Part shown: positions 15,108-23,436 of the stretch, in pieces
Layout of the letters: every line of letters starts with the position of its first letter
Position numbering within the stretch: position 1 is the first letter of the stretch
Origin: a virus
DNA length: 44,053 bases
Virus record (IMG/VR): IMGVR_UViG_3300037296_000035
Location: 1-44,053 of that record
Direction: 5' to 3' (one strand)
Made by a program: the position numbers and the translations under genes
Notes under the pieces: model-generated
What the model saw: the letters and a program-made list of their open reading frames with translations, nothing else
Database searches by the model: none
Told to the model about the DNA's origin: nothing

Positions 15108-15749
15108 TTAGTCCTCTGGCATACTTAGCATTCCGGCGTCATAAAGTGCCTCCACGTCAATATGCGTTGTTGAGCTGCCAGGATAAGGGCAAGCCTCAAT
15201 CGCCGCTCTTACAACTATATCCCGCTCTGACTCTGCGGCCTGTAGCTCTTGAAACGAAAAGTTATAACTTTTCATGTCGTCAACTATATTCCAGTTTCCC
15301 GCCGATCCCTGAACAACAACCAGATCTCCAGGTATCACGACGCACTCAAACCAATCACCGTCAACACCCCACTGCAATTCCCCATGCCATCCTACTGGTG
15401 GCCAGCCGTCTACCCAGTCGCTTGCTGGCGGATCTACAGGGCGTGCAATGTAGCCCTCAACTCCCCATCTTTTTTGCATTTCCAACACAAATTCATCTCC
15501 ACACCAATACCCATCAAACTTGCAAAATACATCTGCTTTCGCATCGTAATGTGTAGCGTCGTCATGTGCCTCTGTCCAGTCTGGCTGGCTTTGAGGGCGT
15601 GCTTCGTAATGAGTCTCACCCCAATCTAGCTGCCTTTCTGCAATAAACTTTTCATCAAGATACCAGCCCTGCTTATTACAAAAACAATCGCCCCTGTTAT
15701 CCCAGTGCGTTGCTCCTTCTGGTGCCTCTGTCCAATCTGGCTTGCTCAT
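15108..15749 (-). CDS. Duplicated-domain protein of unknown function (213 aa)
   Basis: Two tandem units of about 48 residues follow the pattern PDWTEA-ATH-D-D-FC-G-F-WG-Y-ARP (first near residues 4-50, second near 55-103). A Trp-rich segment with DWVDGWPPVGWHGELQWG follows, then a helical C-terminal part. I recall such PDWTEAPEGATH units in other phages without a known function. The conserved Trp, His and Cys are notable. It is the last gene before the terminase leader on this strand. Confidence 0.7.
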   Translation of the reverse strand: MSKPDWTEAPEGATHWDNRGDCFCNKQGWYLDEKFIAERQLDWGETHYEARPQSQPDWTEAHDDATHYDAKADVFCKFDGYWCGDEFVLEMQKRWGVEGYIARPVDPPASDWVDGWPPVGWHGELQWGVDGDWFECVVIPGDLVVVQGSAGNWNIVDDMKSYNFSFQELQAAESERDIVVRAAIEACPYPGSSTTHIDVEALYDAGMLSMPED

Positions 15750-15840
15750 ATCGTTCTCCAGTGCCCTGTACGGGCTTTTAGTTGTATTGGCTAGGGTTGC
15801 CTAGGTTAATCGGTGTTCGTGGCCTGTGCGGCTTGCTGGG

Positions 15841-16605
15841 CTATCTCTCTTCGCAGAATATACCGCATTCGAAATCCATATCTTTCATGGGTCGGCCTTT
15901 TGCTTCTGCGTCTAGTTCATCTAAAAATATTCGCTCGCCTTTGACTCTTACTAGTCTTGCGCCAGTCCTACGTGATTGCTCGGCTCTGGCTGCAAAAACT
16001 TTTGGGTCTTGCTTTCGCACATGGTTCCAATAAGTAGGGCTAGACGCTTTTACGCATCCGATGCAATTCGCATTCGGGTAGCCGCGTTCATAAATTGCAG
16101 GAATTTTTACGCCCGCCTCAAACAATCTATTAAAACATTCGCCCTTAGTGATCTCTTGATCGACTAATATGCCAAGTAAATTCTCTCTTTCCGTTTTCTT
16201 AAAATTAACGTGCCTGTGTTTTTCCTCTGAAGTAAAGCCTAAAACGTGCCAGTCAACGTGATTTTTGCTTTCCCATTTCTGCCTAGCGCGTTTTTTTAGC
16301 TCTACAGTACAAGGTGCCCCGGCATTACCTGCCATGTACGCTTTTTTATCCCAGACTGACACCGCTGACGCATCTGGAAACGACTCGTTAATAACTGACT
16401 CAATTTTGACGCCTAGCCACTTCTCCACGTCTTTTAAAAACCTTTGATTGTCGGCGTCTTCCTCGGCTACCGGGTTGTTTAATATTCTGACCGTGCAAAT
16501 GTCACCGTACAGTCTGACGGTTTCCGCCGCTGCAATTGCACTGGCAGCACCGCATGAAAACCATACGGCAATGGTATCTCCTAATTTTGGCATAATATTA
16601 TTCAC
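15841..16605 (-). CDS. PP-loop ATPase, PAPS-reductase-like
   Basis: 254 residues from GTG 16605, which follows AAGGAG 7 bases upstream and lies 4 bases after the zinc-ribbon gene. The N-terminal motif VWFSCGAASA is the PP-loop variant of phage phosphoadenosine-phosphosulfate-reductase-like proteins. GAPCTVELKKRAR and a C-terminal NCIGCVKA followed by YWNHVRK fit the same superfamily, and another ECGIFC lies at the end. These Cys pairs could bind metal or an Fe-S cluster. Members activate substrates with ATP (adenylation) in sulfur or nucleic-acid modification. The actual substrate is unknown. Confidence 0.75.
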   Translation of the reverse strand: MNNIMPKLGDTIAVWFSCGAASAIAAAETVRLYGDICTVRILNNPVAEEDADNQRFLKDVEKWLGVKIESVINESFPDASAVSVWDKKAYMAGNAGAPCTVELKKRARQKWESKNHVDWHVLGFTSEEKHRHVNFKKTERENLLGILVDQEITKGECFNRLFEAGVKIPAIYERGYPNANCIGCVKASSPTYWNHVRKQDPKVFAARAEQSRRTGARLVRVKGERIFLDELDAEAKGRPMKDMDFECGIFCEER

Positions 16606-16609
16606 AAAT

Positions 16610-16780
16610 TCACTCCTTGTTGCCCTGCACTCCCTGCACATCACAACCTGCGCAATGGCCGTGCTGGTCTATCAGATCCTCTTCGTGCCAGCTTGTAACG
16701 GTGGCCTGGCAGGCTGGGCAGAGTGTCGCGGGTTTTGGCGCACTGCACAGCTTGTTGATGTCGGCTTGGCTGATGTTCAT
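16610..16780 (-). CDS. Small zinc-ribbon protein (56 aa)
   Basis: The frame MNISQADINKLCSAPKPATL continues with CPAC and, about 27 residues later, CAGC, giving two CxxC pairs expected to bind one zinc. Its start overlaps the previous stop as ATGA, and its last codons supply the AAGGAG for the PP-loop gene. Tight coupling suggests it works with that enzyme. Function unknown. Confidence 0.65.
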   Translation of the reverse strand: MNISQADINKLCSAPKPATLCPACQATVTSWHEEDLIDQHGHCAGCDVQGVQGNKE

Positions 16781-16938
16781 GCTATACGTACCAACGTCTG
16801 ATCACTGTCCGGGCCTTGGTGGCTGATGTACCGATCCGGTGTGCCGTCAACAGTCTCGTAGTAATACCGGCGATTCTCAAAGGTCACTCGCACTGTGTCG
16901 CCGTTCAGGTCTTTGTAGTTTCCGATGTGTTCGCTCAT
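16777..16938 (-). CDS. Small hypothetical protein (53 aa)
   Basis: Starts at ATG 16938 with AAAGGAAA upstream and ends in a four-base overlap with the zinc-ribbon gene. It begins MSEHIGNYKDLNGDTVRVTF and has beta-strand alternation with several Tyr. No family recognised. Confidence 0.6.
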   Translation of the reverse strand: MSEHIGNYKDLNGDTVRVTFENRRYYYETVDGTPDRYISHQGPDSDQTLVRIA

Positions 16939-17305
16939 GGTGATTTCCTTTTTTGTGGTTTGGCTGCTTCTGTGAGTTAACAGTAACACAAGTGAGGGAG
17001 GGTGCAATGGTTTTATTGCCCGTCAACAACGTCACAAAATAAAATCCCAACTGTTGACGCCTACAGCCCTTGGGAGAGTAAGGCCCGTCATCAATAAACA
17101 CAAAAGTAACAGTAAAGTTATAGTTATATAGGGGACTGTCTCTTTTGTGATTATTTTTTATCACTTTTTATTTTTTGTAGGGGTGGCTTCTGTTGCGCAT
17201 TTGTGCCGTGACGTTTGATGCCGCCTAGATAACACCATGATAAATAAAGAAAAACCAGAGTCAGTCTCCTGCTCGGGGCGTCTCACAACTTTTAAAACGT
17301 GACGC
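16939..17305. other. Non-coding AT-rich gap below primase; promoter and possible origin features
   Basis: No convincing gene. Just below the primase stop, GGCGTC/GACGCC arms form a hairpin (about 17276-17305). Bases 17090-17180 are very AT-rich, with GTGAT/ATCAC arms and TTTTTATTTTTT. TAACAGTAA occurs twice (16978-16986 and 17107-17115). On the minus strand TTGCAC, a 16-base spacer and TACTGT form a weak promoter for the gene at 16938. AT-richness beside the primase makes it a candidate origin, which is inference only. Confidence 0.4.
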
Positions 17306-20056
17306 CTAGCGGGTAAAACTGATCGGAATCTGTACAGCACGGCTACGTGTCCCCGCAAACCGCACAACACTGTCAGAAGACTTGGCACCTTCAATCCTAC
17401 CCAGTATGCGCCGCCAGCCAGACCCCCAAGGTGTGCCGGTTAGCAGTTTTTCAAGTTCGGCGTGCTTGTTTGCCACTGATAAATGGCTGCCGCTTACAAC
17501 TAAACCGTAACGCTTTAGCACCTCGTTACACTCTGACTGCGTGATCCCGGCGATAACTTCCTGCCCGCTTGCAGAGTCAACAAGTTCACCAACTGACCGA
17601 AGCAAACTACCGCGGTCGCTATCAAACCGAACCTGGCTCTGTAAGATCCGCTGCAAGCAGCTCTCTTCGTCGCTCACCTGCTCGGCCTCTTTAGCGTCGG
17701 AGAAGTCCATTTTCGCCACCCATGTGCGGGCGTCGTCCAGGCTGATCTCATTGTCCCGGTAATACGCGCAAGCTCCGGCAATAAGCGTGCCAACCTGGTC
17801 GCCTAGTCGCTGGCTTCCCAGCACCTCTGCAACGGCCCTAGCGAATGTTTTAGCGTTGACCCGTATCACCGGCATCATTAGGTAAGCCCTTGCCCGTATA
17901 GACGCACAGGCGACGGCTGTCAACGTGTTATCGACGCGCTTGCTGAAGCTGTCAAACCTGTCTTTATCCTCTATTGTTTTTTCGGGTGATGCCAAGGTCA
18001 AAACCGAGAACCGTGATTCGTCCGCGGCCTGTGATAGCGACACGTTGACTGACCCCAGCAAGAACATTGACCGCATACGAAAAGCCATCCCGTTGCCGTT
18101 CACCGTACCCTTGATTATTTCCGCGGTGCTGTCGCTGGAAGATTGGCGAGCCAGCTCTATAACCGTCTGCATTCTGTTTTGACTGCGTTGGTCCTCGCTC
18201 TCGGCTTCGTCAAACACAATGGGCCTAGAATCGCTTTTAAGTTTCTGGCGTATACCGGCCTCTGTTGTGCTGCCCTGCACCATCATCGCGGCAGGGCCTA
18301 GAAGTGGGCCTATGATGTGATCCTGCACCCACGACTTGCCAGCGCCACGCTGTGCCGTTATCCAGATGTGTGGCCGCCAGGACAACGCACCGCAGATAGG
18401 GGCCAACAGACACCAACCGGCCAACATTTGCGCGTGCAGGGGCTTGGTCCAGTTTAGCTGTTCAAACAGTTCAGCAATGGATGTGGCTTCGTCATCGGTT
18501 GCCGGCACCGAGTCCGCGCCGTGTTCAAGCGGCGCTTGTTTCGTGTAAATAAAGCTACTGTCATGGTCAGATATTGCGGTGTGCTCACCGTCTATTAAGA
18601 GCCGATCACCGAGGTGCAGCACTGCCCGGCCCTTGTCGTACCACGCCCCCCGACCGCGCTCACGGTCCTGGCTGTAAATGCCTGCACGTTCACAACTGCG
18701 CATAAGGTCGTTGGCTGCACCCTGCCAGTCCGTGCCCTGCTTGGCCTTTACATAAGCCATCTCCCACCATTCAAGAGGTGCCAGGCCCATCAACTCTGCC
18801 GGGCTTGTATGTGACGCCCGCTTGATTTCGCTGACCTGCTCAGTGCCGCGGGGCAAATAAAAATAGCTGTTGCCCTGGTAGCCAAGGCACCGGAACGGGC
18901 GCATTATTGGTGCTGGCGTTGCCTCGCTCTCCGGACCCGTTGCGCTCTCCGGACCTTTGCCGTCACCGGGCGCACGCTCTTGGCGCTCGCGTGTAAGCCC
19001 CAACAACTCTGCCGCGGCTTTGACTGCCTTTGACACGTCGCCGCTGTGCTCGTATTCACAGTACAAATCAAAAGGGTTTACCGGCTTGCCAGTGTCGTCG
19101 CTGCAAAGCGGGTCACTGGCGTGATGAATAAAGCAGCGGTCTTCACCAGGAAACAGAACGACGCCGGGCAAGTTTGTTGTAGTGTGCGGCGACACGTATC
19201 GGCTTTTTCCCTTGCGTGTGTAGCCGTATTGTTCAAGCACCATACGCAAGTCGTGCGCGTCGTTAAACGCCGTTATGGCGCTGCCCTGTTGTGTTGGCTG
19301 CTTGGGTGCCCGAGGCGGTGGCGGGGCGGCTTTGGGTAGCCACGGGCAGGCGTCGACCAACTGCGGTTTAAAACTGTCCCATGCGTTCCAGATCGCCATC
19401 ATCCACGGCGGCGGCTCTGGCCACTCTGCCAGGGTCTTCGGTGGTTGCACTATCCAGCGGTAAGGCTTCAGGGTATCAGGGTGTATAGACGGCGGCAGGA
19501 CGTCGTACCGCTGCTTGCCCTCGTTAGACACCCGCAGTTCAATAACCGTGTAGGCGCTGAACTGTTTGGCGGTGTCGCGGATCTGGGCTTCTCTTTCTGT
19601 ATTGCCGTCAGCTTTGGCCTTGGCAGCGTCCCGCATCATCTGCTTGTGGATGTCGCCGCTGGGGTCGCCCTCAGAAGGCCAGCTTACTTTGTGGTAATCC
19701 ATGACGCCCGGCTGGCTTGGCACGCGAAACATGCAGCGCATACCCTTGTCAGCGCCCTGTATGGTCGGCACCTTGGAAAGTTCGGCGTCCAGGTCAATGC
19801 CAAACTCTTCAGCGATAAGGCGAAACGACTTCATGCAGTCAATGTCAAGACTGCACATCTGTGACGGGCCAAGCGCCAGGCCGATGTTTAAGTTAGGGTT
19901 TTCTTCCCAGTGCTTGGCGGCTTCGTCTGGGGCTGTGAATGCGCGATTTCCCCAATCGTTCTCTACTGGGAGTTTGCTTTTAGGTTTGATGGGGATTACT
20001 GCAAAGCCGTACCGTTCAGCGTATCGGGCTGCGTACCAATTCGTGGGTTTAGACAT
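17306..20056 (-). CDS. Bifunctional primase-polymerase / replicative helicase (916 aa)
   Basis: Start ATG 20056 has GAGG upstream. The N-terminal part is a prim-pol domain: YGFAVIPIKPKSKLP, the acidic pair LDID near residues 71-73, and YDVLPPSIHPDT. The C-terminal half is an ATPase: ITAQRGAGKSW as Walker A and PIVFDEAE as Walker B, followed by an SSSDSTAEI-type motor segment and SVNVSLSQAADESRF (sensor, arginine finger). It should prime and unwind phage DNA. Combined prim-pol/helicases of this size are common in phages and plasmids. Confidence 0.85.
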   Translation of the reverse strand: MSKPTNWYAARYAERYGFAVIPIKPKSKLPVENDWGNRAFTAPDEAAKHWEENPNLNIGLALGPSQMCSLDIDCMKSFRLIAEEFGIDLDAELSKVPTIQGADKGMRCMFRVPSQPGVMDYHKVSWPSEGDPSGDIHKQMMRDAAKAKADGNTEREAQIRDTAKQFSAYTVIELRVSNEGKQRYDVLPPSIHPDTLKPYRWIVQPPKTLAEWPEPPPWMMAIWNAWDSFKPQLVDACPWLPKAAPPPPRAPKQPTQQGSAITAFNDAHDLRMVLEQYGYTRKGKSRYVSPHTTTNLPGVVLFPGEDRCFIHHASDPLCSDDTGKPVNPFDLYCEYEHSGDVSKAVKAAAELLGLTRERQERAPGDGKGPESATGPESEATPAPIMRPFRCLGYQGNSYFYLPRGTEQVSEIKRASHTSPAELMGLAPLEWWEMAYVKAKQGTDWQGAANDLMRSCERAGIYSQDRERGRGAWYDKGRAVLHLGDRLLIDGEHTAISDHDSSFIYTKQAPLEHGADSVPATDDEATSIAELFEQLNWTKPLHAQMLAGWCLLAPICGALSWRPHIWITAQRGAGKSWVQDHIIGPLLGPAAMMVQGSTTEAGIRQKLKSDSRPIVFDEAESEDQRSQNRMQTVIELARQSSSDSTAEIIKGTVNGNGMAFRMRSMFLLGSVNVSLSQAADESRFSVLTLASPEKTIEDKDRFDSFSKRVDNTLTAVACASIRARAYLMMPVIRVNAKTFARAVAEVLGSQRLGDQVGTLIAGACAYYRDNEISLDDARTWVAKMDFSDAKEAEQVSDEESCLQRILQSQVRFDSDRGSLLRSVGELVDSASGQEVIAGITQSECNEVLKRYGLVVSGSHLSVANKHAELEKLLTGTPWGSGWRRILGRIEGAKSSDSVVRFAGTRSRAVQIPISFTR

Positions 20057-20125
20057 ACATACCTCAGTCAAGGGAGTCGAAAAGAAAAAGCGGCAGGCGT
20101 TGACTAGACGCCGTTCGGATGCCTC

Positions 20126-20476
20126 CTAGCCGCGGATTAATTTTAGCGCGTCTTCTACACTGCGGGCAATACCTGCGATGCCCCCGGCGTTGTTTACGGC
20201 GTTGAGAAACACCATCTGCTCTTTGCTCGGTCGACCCGTGCGCGTCTTTACCTCTATTGCAAAAAACCGGCCACAGGGCGCGATTCCGATTATGTCGCTA
20301 GACCCAACCGCAAGCCCAAACCGGATCATGCGGGCGTCAGTCAACGTCACCTGACCGGCGTCTTTGTGCAGCACCTTGCCAACCCAGGCGCCCGCGGTTT
20401 CGTTTCTGAAAACTAGGCACCCGGCTTTTGATAGCGCCATGAGTATTAGGTTTTGTATTTTGGTTTCTGGGTTCAT
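20126..20476 (-). CDS. VRR-NUC family nuclease (116 aa)
   Basis: 116 residues, with NLILMALSKAGCLVFRNE at the N terminus, FGLAVGSSDIIGIAP, FFAIEVKTRTGRPSKEQ and ending AGGIAGIARSVEDALKLI. The D...E-V-K arrangement is the PD-(D/E)XK core of VRR-NUC nucleases, which cut branched DNA. The start overlaps the previous stop as TGATG. It lies between helicase and primase genes, consistent with a role in resolving replication structures. Confidence 0.87.
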   Translation of the reverse strand: MNPETKIQNLILMALSKAGCLVFRNETAGAWVGKVLHKDAGQVTLTDARMIRFGLAVGSSDIIGIAPCGRFFAIEVKTRTGRPSKEQMVFLNAVNNAGGIAGIARSVEDALKLIRG

Positions 20477-20880
20477 CAGAAAACGTCCTTTTCATTGCTT
20501 TCTTTAAATTTTGAACCCCAGAATCTATCCTCAAAATCTAGATCTGAACTTAAAGAATCAAAATTTTCAGGAAACTCTACCCATTCAATAATGTTACATA
20601 AAAAATATTCTAAAATTTGGTAACACATTCCAGAAGAAAATCCACCGAGAGAGATGGCTTCTGACTGCCTTTCTTGGTTTTCAATAAATTCAGGAGTTGG
20701 ATTTGAGAAAATTAAACCAAGATCAATGGATATGGTTTGATCGGAATATTCACACAAAGCCGGGTCGACAATCTCATCTATCATTGCTCCAAGAGACACT
20801 AAGTCATTTGTTTGCTCAAATATTGCGACCGGCTCTTTTGTTTCTTTTGATCTCACCATCGTTACATCAATATCTATCAT
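20476..20880 (-). CDS. Hypothetical acidic protein, AT-rich gene (134 aa)
   Basis: A 134-residue acidic protein whose start overlaps the helicase stop (ATGA) and whose stop overlaps the nuclease start. Its base composition is clearly more AT-rich than the flanking helicase and nuclease genes, which suggests later insertion into the operon. No recognisable motif; the C-terminal half is rich in Glu, Asp and Phe. Confidence 0.6.
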   Translation of the reverse strand: MIDIDVTMVRSKETKEPVAIFEQTNDLVSLGAMIDEIVDPALCEYSDQTISIDLGLIFSNPTPEFIENQERQSEAISLGGFSSGMCYQILEYFLCNIIEWVEFPENFDSLSSDLDFEDRFWGSKFKESNEKDVF

Positions 20881-22298
20881 CGCCCCACCCTCTTAGCGTT
20901 AGCAAAGTCTTCCACCGTAGCCTTTCGCCCGGCCCTGCTTGCGTGTACGTGAGCAGCCCAGATTGCCGCGCTCTTCATGCCTCGGCGCTGCCCGAGTTTC
21001 ACCAGGTCAACTAGTCCCCTGGCTTCGCCCTGTTCCTGCTTGGCCTGTTTGCGCATTGCAGTTACGTCGATGCGCTCCAGTTCGCCGTCTACCACTTCGA
21101 TCTCTGCTTTTGGCTTGGCTTCCACCGGCTTCCCGCAAGACGGGCAGACATTGACACCGGGCCGAAAAATATGAAAGCAGTGTTTGCATTGCTGAATGCT
21201 AACGTCTGCCTCGTCGTCTGGTTTGCGCTTTTTGCCTTTCTTGCGCCCCTGCAAACTCCATTCGCGGTCATCGTCTGGCAGTCCATGCCGCTTCCAGTTG
21301 CCAACCTGGTCAAGAATAATTAATTTGTCTTTGCCTTTTGACATGCGAAAGCCGCGCCCATTGCCTTGCATGAAAACGATAAGCGATTGAGTAGGGCGCA
21401 ACCACTGAATAACCTCTAGGCTCGGGACGTCAAGCCCTTCAATCAGCAGGTTTACCGCGGTCACCACCAAAGTCTCACCGGCTCGCAGCCTATCAATGAC
21501 CGCCTCTCGCTCTTTGTTGGTCATCTTACCTTCAAGCATTTCAGCCGGAACCCCTGCGGCGTTGTAGCTTTCCATTACGTGCTCTGCGTGCCGAATAGAC
21601 ACGCACATTACCGCAGCCCGTTTCCCGTTGGCATGTTTCTTGTATGTGGCTACCGCGTCACCAGTAATGGTCGGCTTGTCAATTTCATGCTCTAGCTGCT
21701 TTTTATCGTAGTCCCCCATTTTGGTCTTGACCTCCGACAGATCAAGCGGCGATGGTGGCGCGAATATCTCGTATTCGCACAGATAACCTGCGTCGATTAG
21801 CTGCCGAATGGTCGGCCCCTGCACCAGCTCAGTGTACGTGCCGTCCAGACCCTTGCCGTCAGTACGCTGCGGCGTTGCGGTCAAACCAATGACCCTAGCG
21901 TTCGGATACTCCTCAAGAATCTTTTGGTAAGTGCTGGCAGCACTGCGGTGGCACTCGTCAATGATAATCAGGTCCGGCTCTGAGTACAGGTCCATACGAC
22001 GCACCCAGGTCTGTACGCTTGCCACCTGTGCTGCTAGGTAGCTGCGCGTGCGACCGCTGGCAATCTGGCCATGTTCTAGTTTCTGACTCCACAGCGCACG
22101 GCTTGTCTGTGTAAGCAGTTCGTTTTGATGGACACAAAAAACGCTCGTTTTCCCGAGTGCCGCGGCAGTCTGCATCATAAAAACAGTGATGGCCGTCTTG
22201 CCAGCGCCAGTAGGTGCCTGCATTAGCACCCGGCGATTGCGCCGCAATGCTTCACGGGTCTTGTCGATTAAGTCTTCCTGATAGGGGCGCAGCTTCAC
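20877..22298 (-). CDS. SF2 DEAD/DEAH-type helicase with zinc ribbon
   Basis: 473 residues from GTG 22298, overlapping the HTH gene stop. Walker A APTGAGKT is near residues 28-35, DECH near 114-117, then GLTATPQR (motif III), TAVNLLIEGLDVP and QGNGRGFR (motif VI). After the helicase core, CKHC and CPSCG pairs form a zinc ribbon, followed by a basic helical tail. It resembles RadD/Res-type phage helicases acting in replication or recombination. Confidence 0.88.
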   Translation of the reverse strand: MKLRPYQEDLIDKTREALRRNRRVLMQAPTGAGKTAITVFMMQTAAALGKTSVFCVHQNELLTQTSRALWSQKLEHGQIASGRTRSYLAAQVASVQTWVRRMDLYSEPDLIIIDECHRSAASTYQKILEEYPNARVIGLTATPQRTDGKGLDGTYTELVQGPTIRQLIDAGYLCEYEIFAPPSPLDLSEVKTKMGDYDKKQLEHEIDKPTITGDAVATYKKHANGKRAAVMCVSIRHAEHVMESYNAAGVPAEMLEGKMTNKEREAVIDRLRAGETLVVTAVNLLIEGLDVPSLEVIQWLRPTQSLIVFMQGNGRGFRMSKGKDKLIILDQVGNWKRHGLPDDDREWSLQGRKKGKKRKPDDEADVSIQQCKHCFHIFRPGVNVCPSCGKPVEAKPKAEIEVVDGELERIDVTAMRKQAKQEQGEARGLVDLVKLGQRRGMKSAAIWAAHVHASRAGRKATVEDFANAKRVGR

Positions 22299-22465
22299 TT
22301 GTTTGCCTCCAGGTAGTCAGAGAGTGCAACCACAGAGCTGTTGCGCGGGTCTGTTGATAATCCGTCCCTGATTTCTCGGATAGTGTTGACGTGCAGCCCG
22401 GTCGCCTCGGATACCAGGTTAAGCCGACGATCCTTTAATGCCTTGCGAATTTCCAAAACTGTCAT
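22295..22465 (-). CDS. Small HTH regulator, Cro-like (56 aa)
   Basis: The frame MTVLEIRKALKDRRLNLVSE continues ATGLHVNTIREIRDGLSTDP, a clear helix-turn-helix (SEATGLHVNTIREIRDG) of the XRE type in a minimal 56-residue protein. It is first in the minus-strand replication operon, and its stop overlaps the helicase GTG. Directly upstream is the inverted repeat with face-to-face promoters. It is the best candidate for the protein that binds there and sets the balance between the two early operons. Confidence 0.72.
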   Translation of the reverse strand: MTVLEIRKALKDRRLNLVSEATGLHVNTIREIRDGLSTDPRNSSVVALSDYLEANK

Positions 22466-22501
22466 AATTTACGCCTCGGTGGTTGTTATGCCTGATTGGG
22501 T

Positions 22502-22537
22502 GTTGACAATATACGCCAAGCGTTTAATATGGTCAAC
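22502..22537. promoter_or_regulatory. Face-to-face overlapping promoters inside an inverted repeat (early switch)
   Basis: Plus strand: TTGACA (22503-22508), 16 bases, TAATAT (22525-22530). Minus strand: TTGACC (22531-22536), 17 bases, TATATT (22508-22513). Each promoter covers the other. The outer arms GTTGACAATAT (22502-22512) and ATATGGTCAAC (22527-22537) are inverted repeats with one mismatch and a 14-base spacer, a likely operator. The two products are the exonuclease operon (plus) and the HTH-helicase operon (minus). Confidence 0.7.
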
Positions 22538-22566
22538 GTACTTCGACTAACAAGGACTGACTAACC

Positions 22567-23436
22567 ATGAACATAACCGTTATTGAATACAAAGAAGGCA
22601 TGGAGATCGTGCCACCAATGTTCGTAAGCGGTATGCCTAACGACGCATATCACAGCCATCTCAAAGGCATTAGCAGTTCTGGCCTAAAAACAGTCCTGCG
22701 CAGCCCGGCACACTACAAGTTCCAGGCGGCACGCACCCCAAGCCGCGCTATGGAAATCGGCACTGCAATACACACGGCACTGCTGGAGCCTGATCGCTTT
22801 GCTAATGATTACGTTCTGCTGCGCGAGGTTAAGGACCGCCGCGCCAGTGAGTACAAGCAGGCTGTAAAGACGCACGGCACCGAAGTTGTGCTGACAGCAG
22901 GAGAGGCTGACAACGTCATCGGTATGCAAGAGGCTGTGCTTGCTAATCCGTTGATGTGCAGCCGACTGACCGGCGAAGGCTGGCGAGAGCTGTCTTTGTT
23001 TGTGCGCGACCCTGAAACCGCGGTATTGATCCGCGTGCGCTACGACCTGCTGTTGACTGACGGCACCATAGTCGACGTTAAGAAGACGCAAGACGCCAGG
23101 CCAGATCCGTTCAGCCGTGCGATCGACAACTACGGTTATGATCTATCCGCTGCCCTGTACGTTGACGCCTTCGAGTGGGCAACAGGCGAGGAAGCACAGT
23201 TTGAATTCGCCGCGGTAGAAGAAGCCATGCCGCACGGCCACAAGCTGTACCGGCCCTGTGATACAACGCTTGGTGAGGGTCGACGCAAATACCGCGAAGC
23301 TCTTGACACGTTCGCTGCTTGTGAATCGTCAGGTGTATGGCCTTCGCTGCCGTGTGATAAGCCAGAGATCATAAGCCTGCCAGCGTACCGGCTGTCGCAG
23401 ATTGAAAACGCACTAGAAGATGGGGGCATTTACTAA
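22567..23436 (+). CDS. RecE-like PD-(D/E)XK exonuclease (289 aa)
   Basis: 289 residues. SSSGLKTVLRSPAHYKF near residues 36-52, then AMEIGTAIHTALLEPDRF, is typical of the exonuclease VIII C-terminal family. Catalytic positions are the Asp in RVRYD (160) and D-V-K in IVDVKKTQD (170-172), followed by YGYDLSAALYVDAF with the Q/Y motif. It is first in the plus-strand operon, before an unknown partner and SSB, as in phage recombination cassettes. Confidence 0.87.
   Translation: MNITVIEYKEGMEIVPPMFVSGMPNDAYHSHLKGISSSGLKTVLRSPAHYKFQAARTPSRAMEIGTAIHTALLEPDRFANDYVLLREVKDRRASEYKQAVKTHGTEVVLTAGEADNVIGMQEAVLANPLMCSRLTGEGWRELSLFVRDPETAVLIRVRYDLLLTDGTIVDVKKTQDARPDPFSRAIDNYGYDLSAALYVDAFEWATGEEAQFEFAAVEEAMPHGHKLYRPCDTTLGEGRRKYREALDTFAACESSGVWPSLPCDKPEIISLPAYRLSQIENALEDGGIY

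Noticed and set aside
15764-15778. GCCCTGTACGGGC hairpin with TTTT on the plus strand as a terminator
   Set aside because: No plus-strand gene ends nearby; on the minus strand it lies just before the start of the gene at 15749 without a U-run, so its role is unclear.
17161-17394. 77-codon minus-strand frame across the primase stop
   Set aside because: It overlaps the primase end, is rich in Arg and lacks a ribosome site; the gap looks non-coding.
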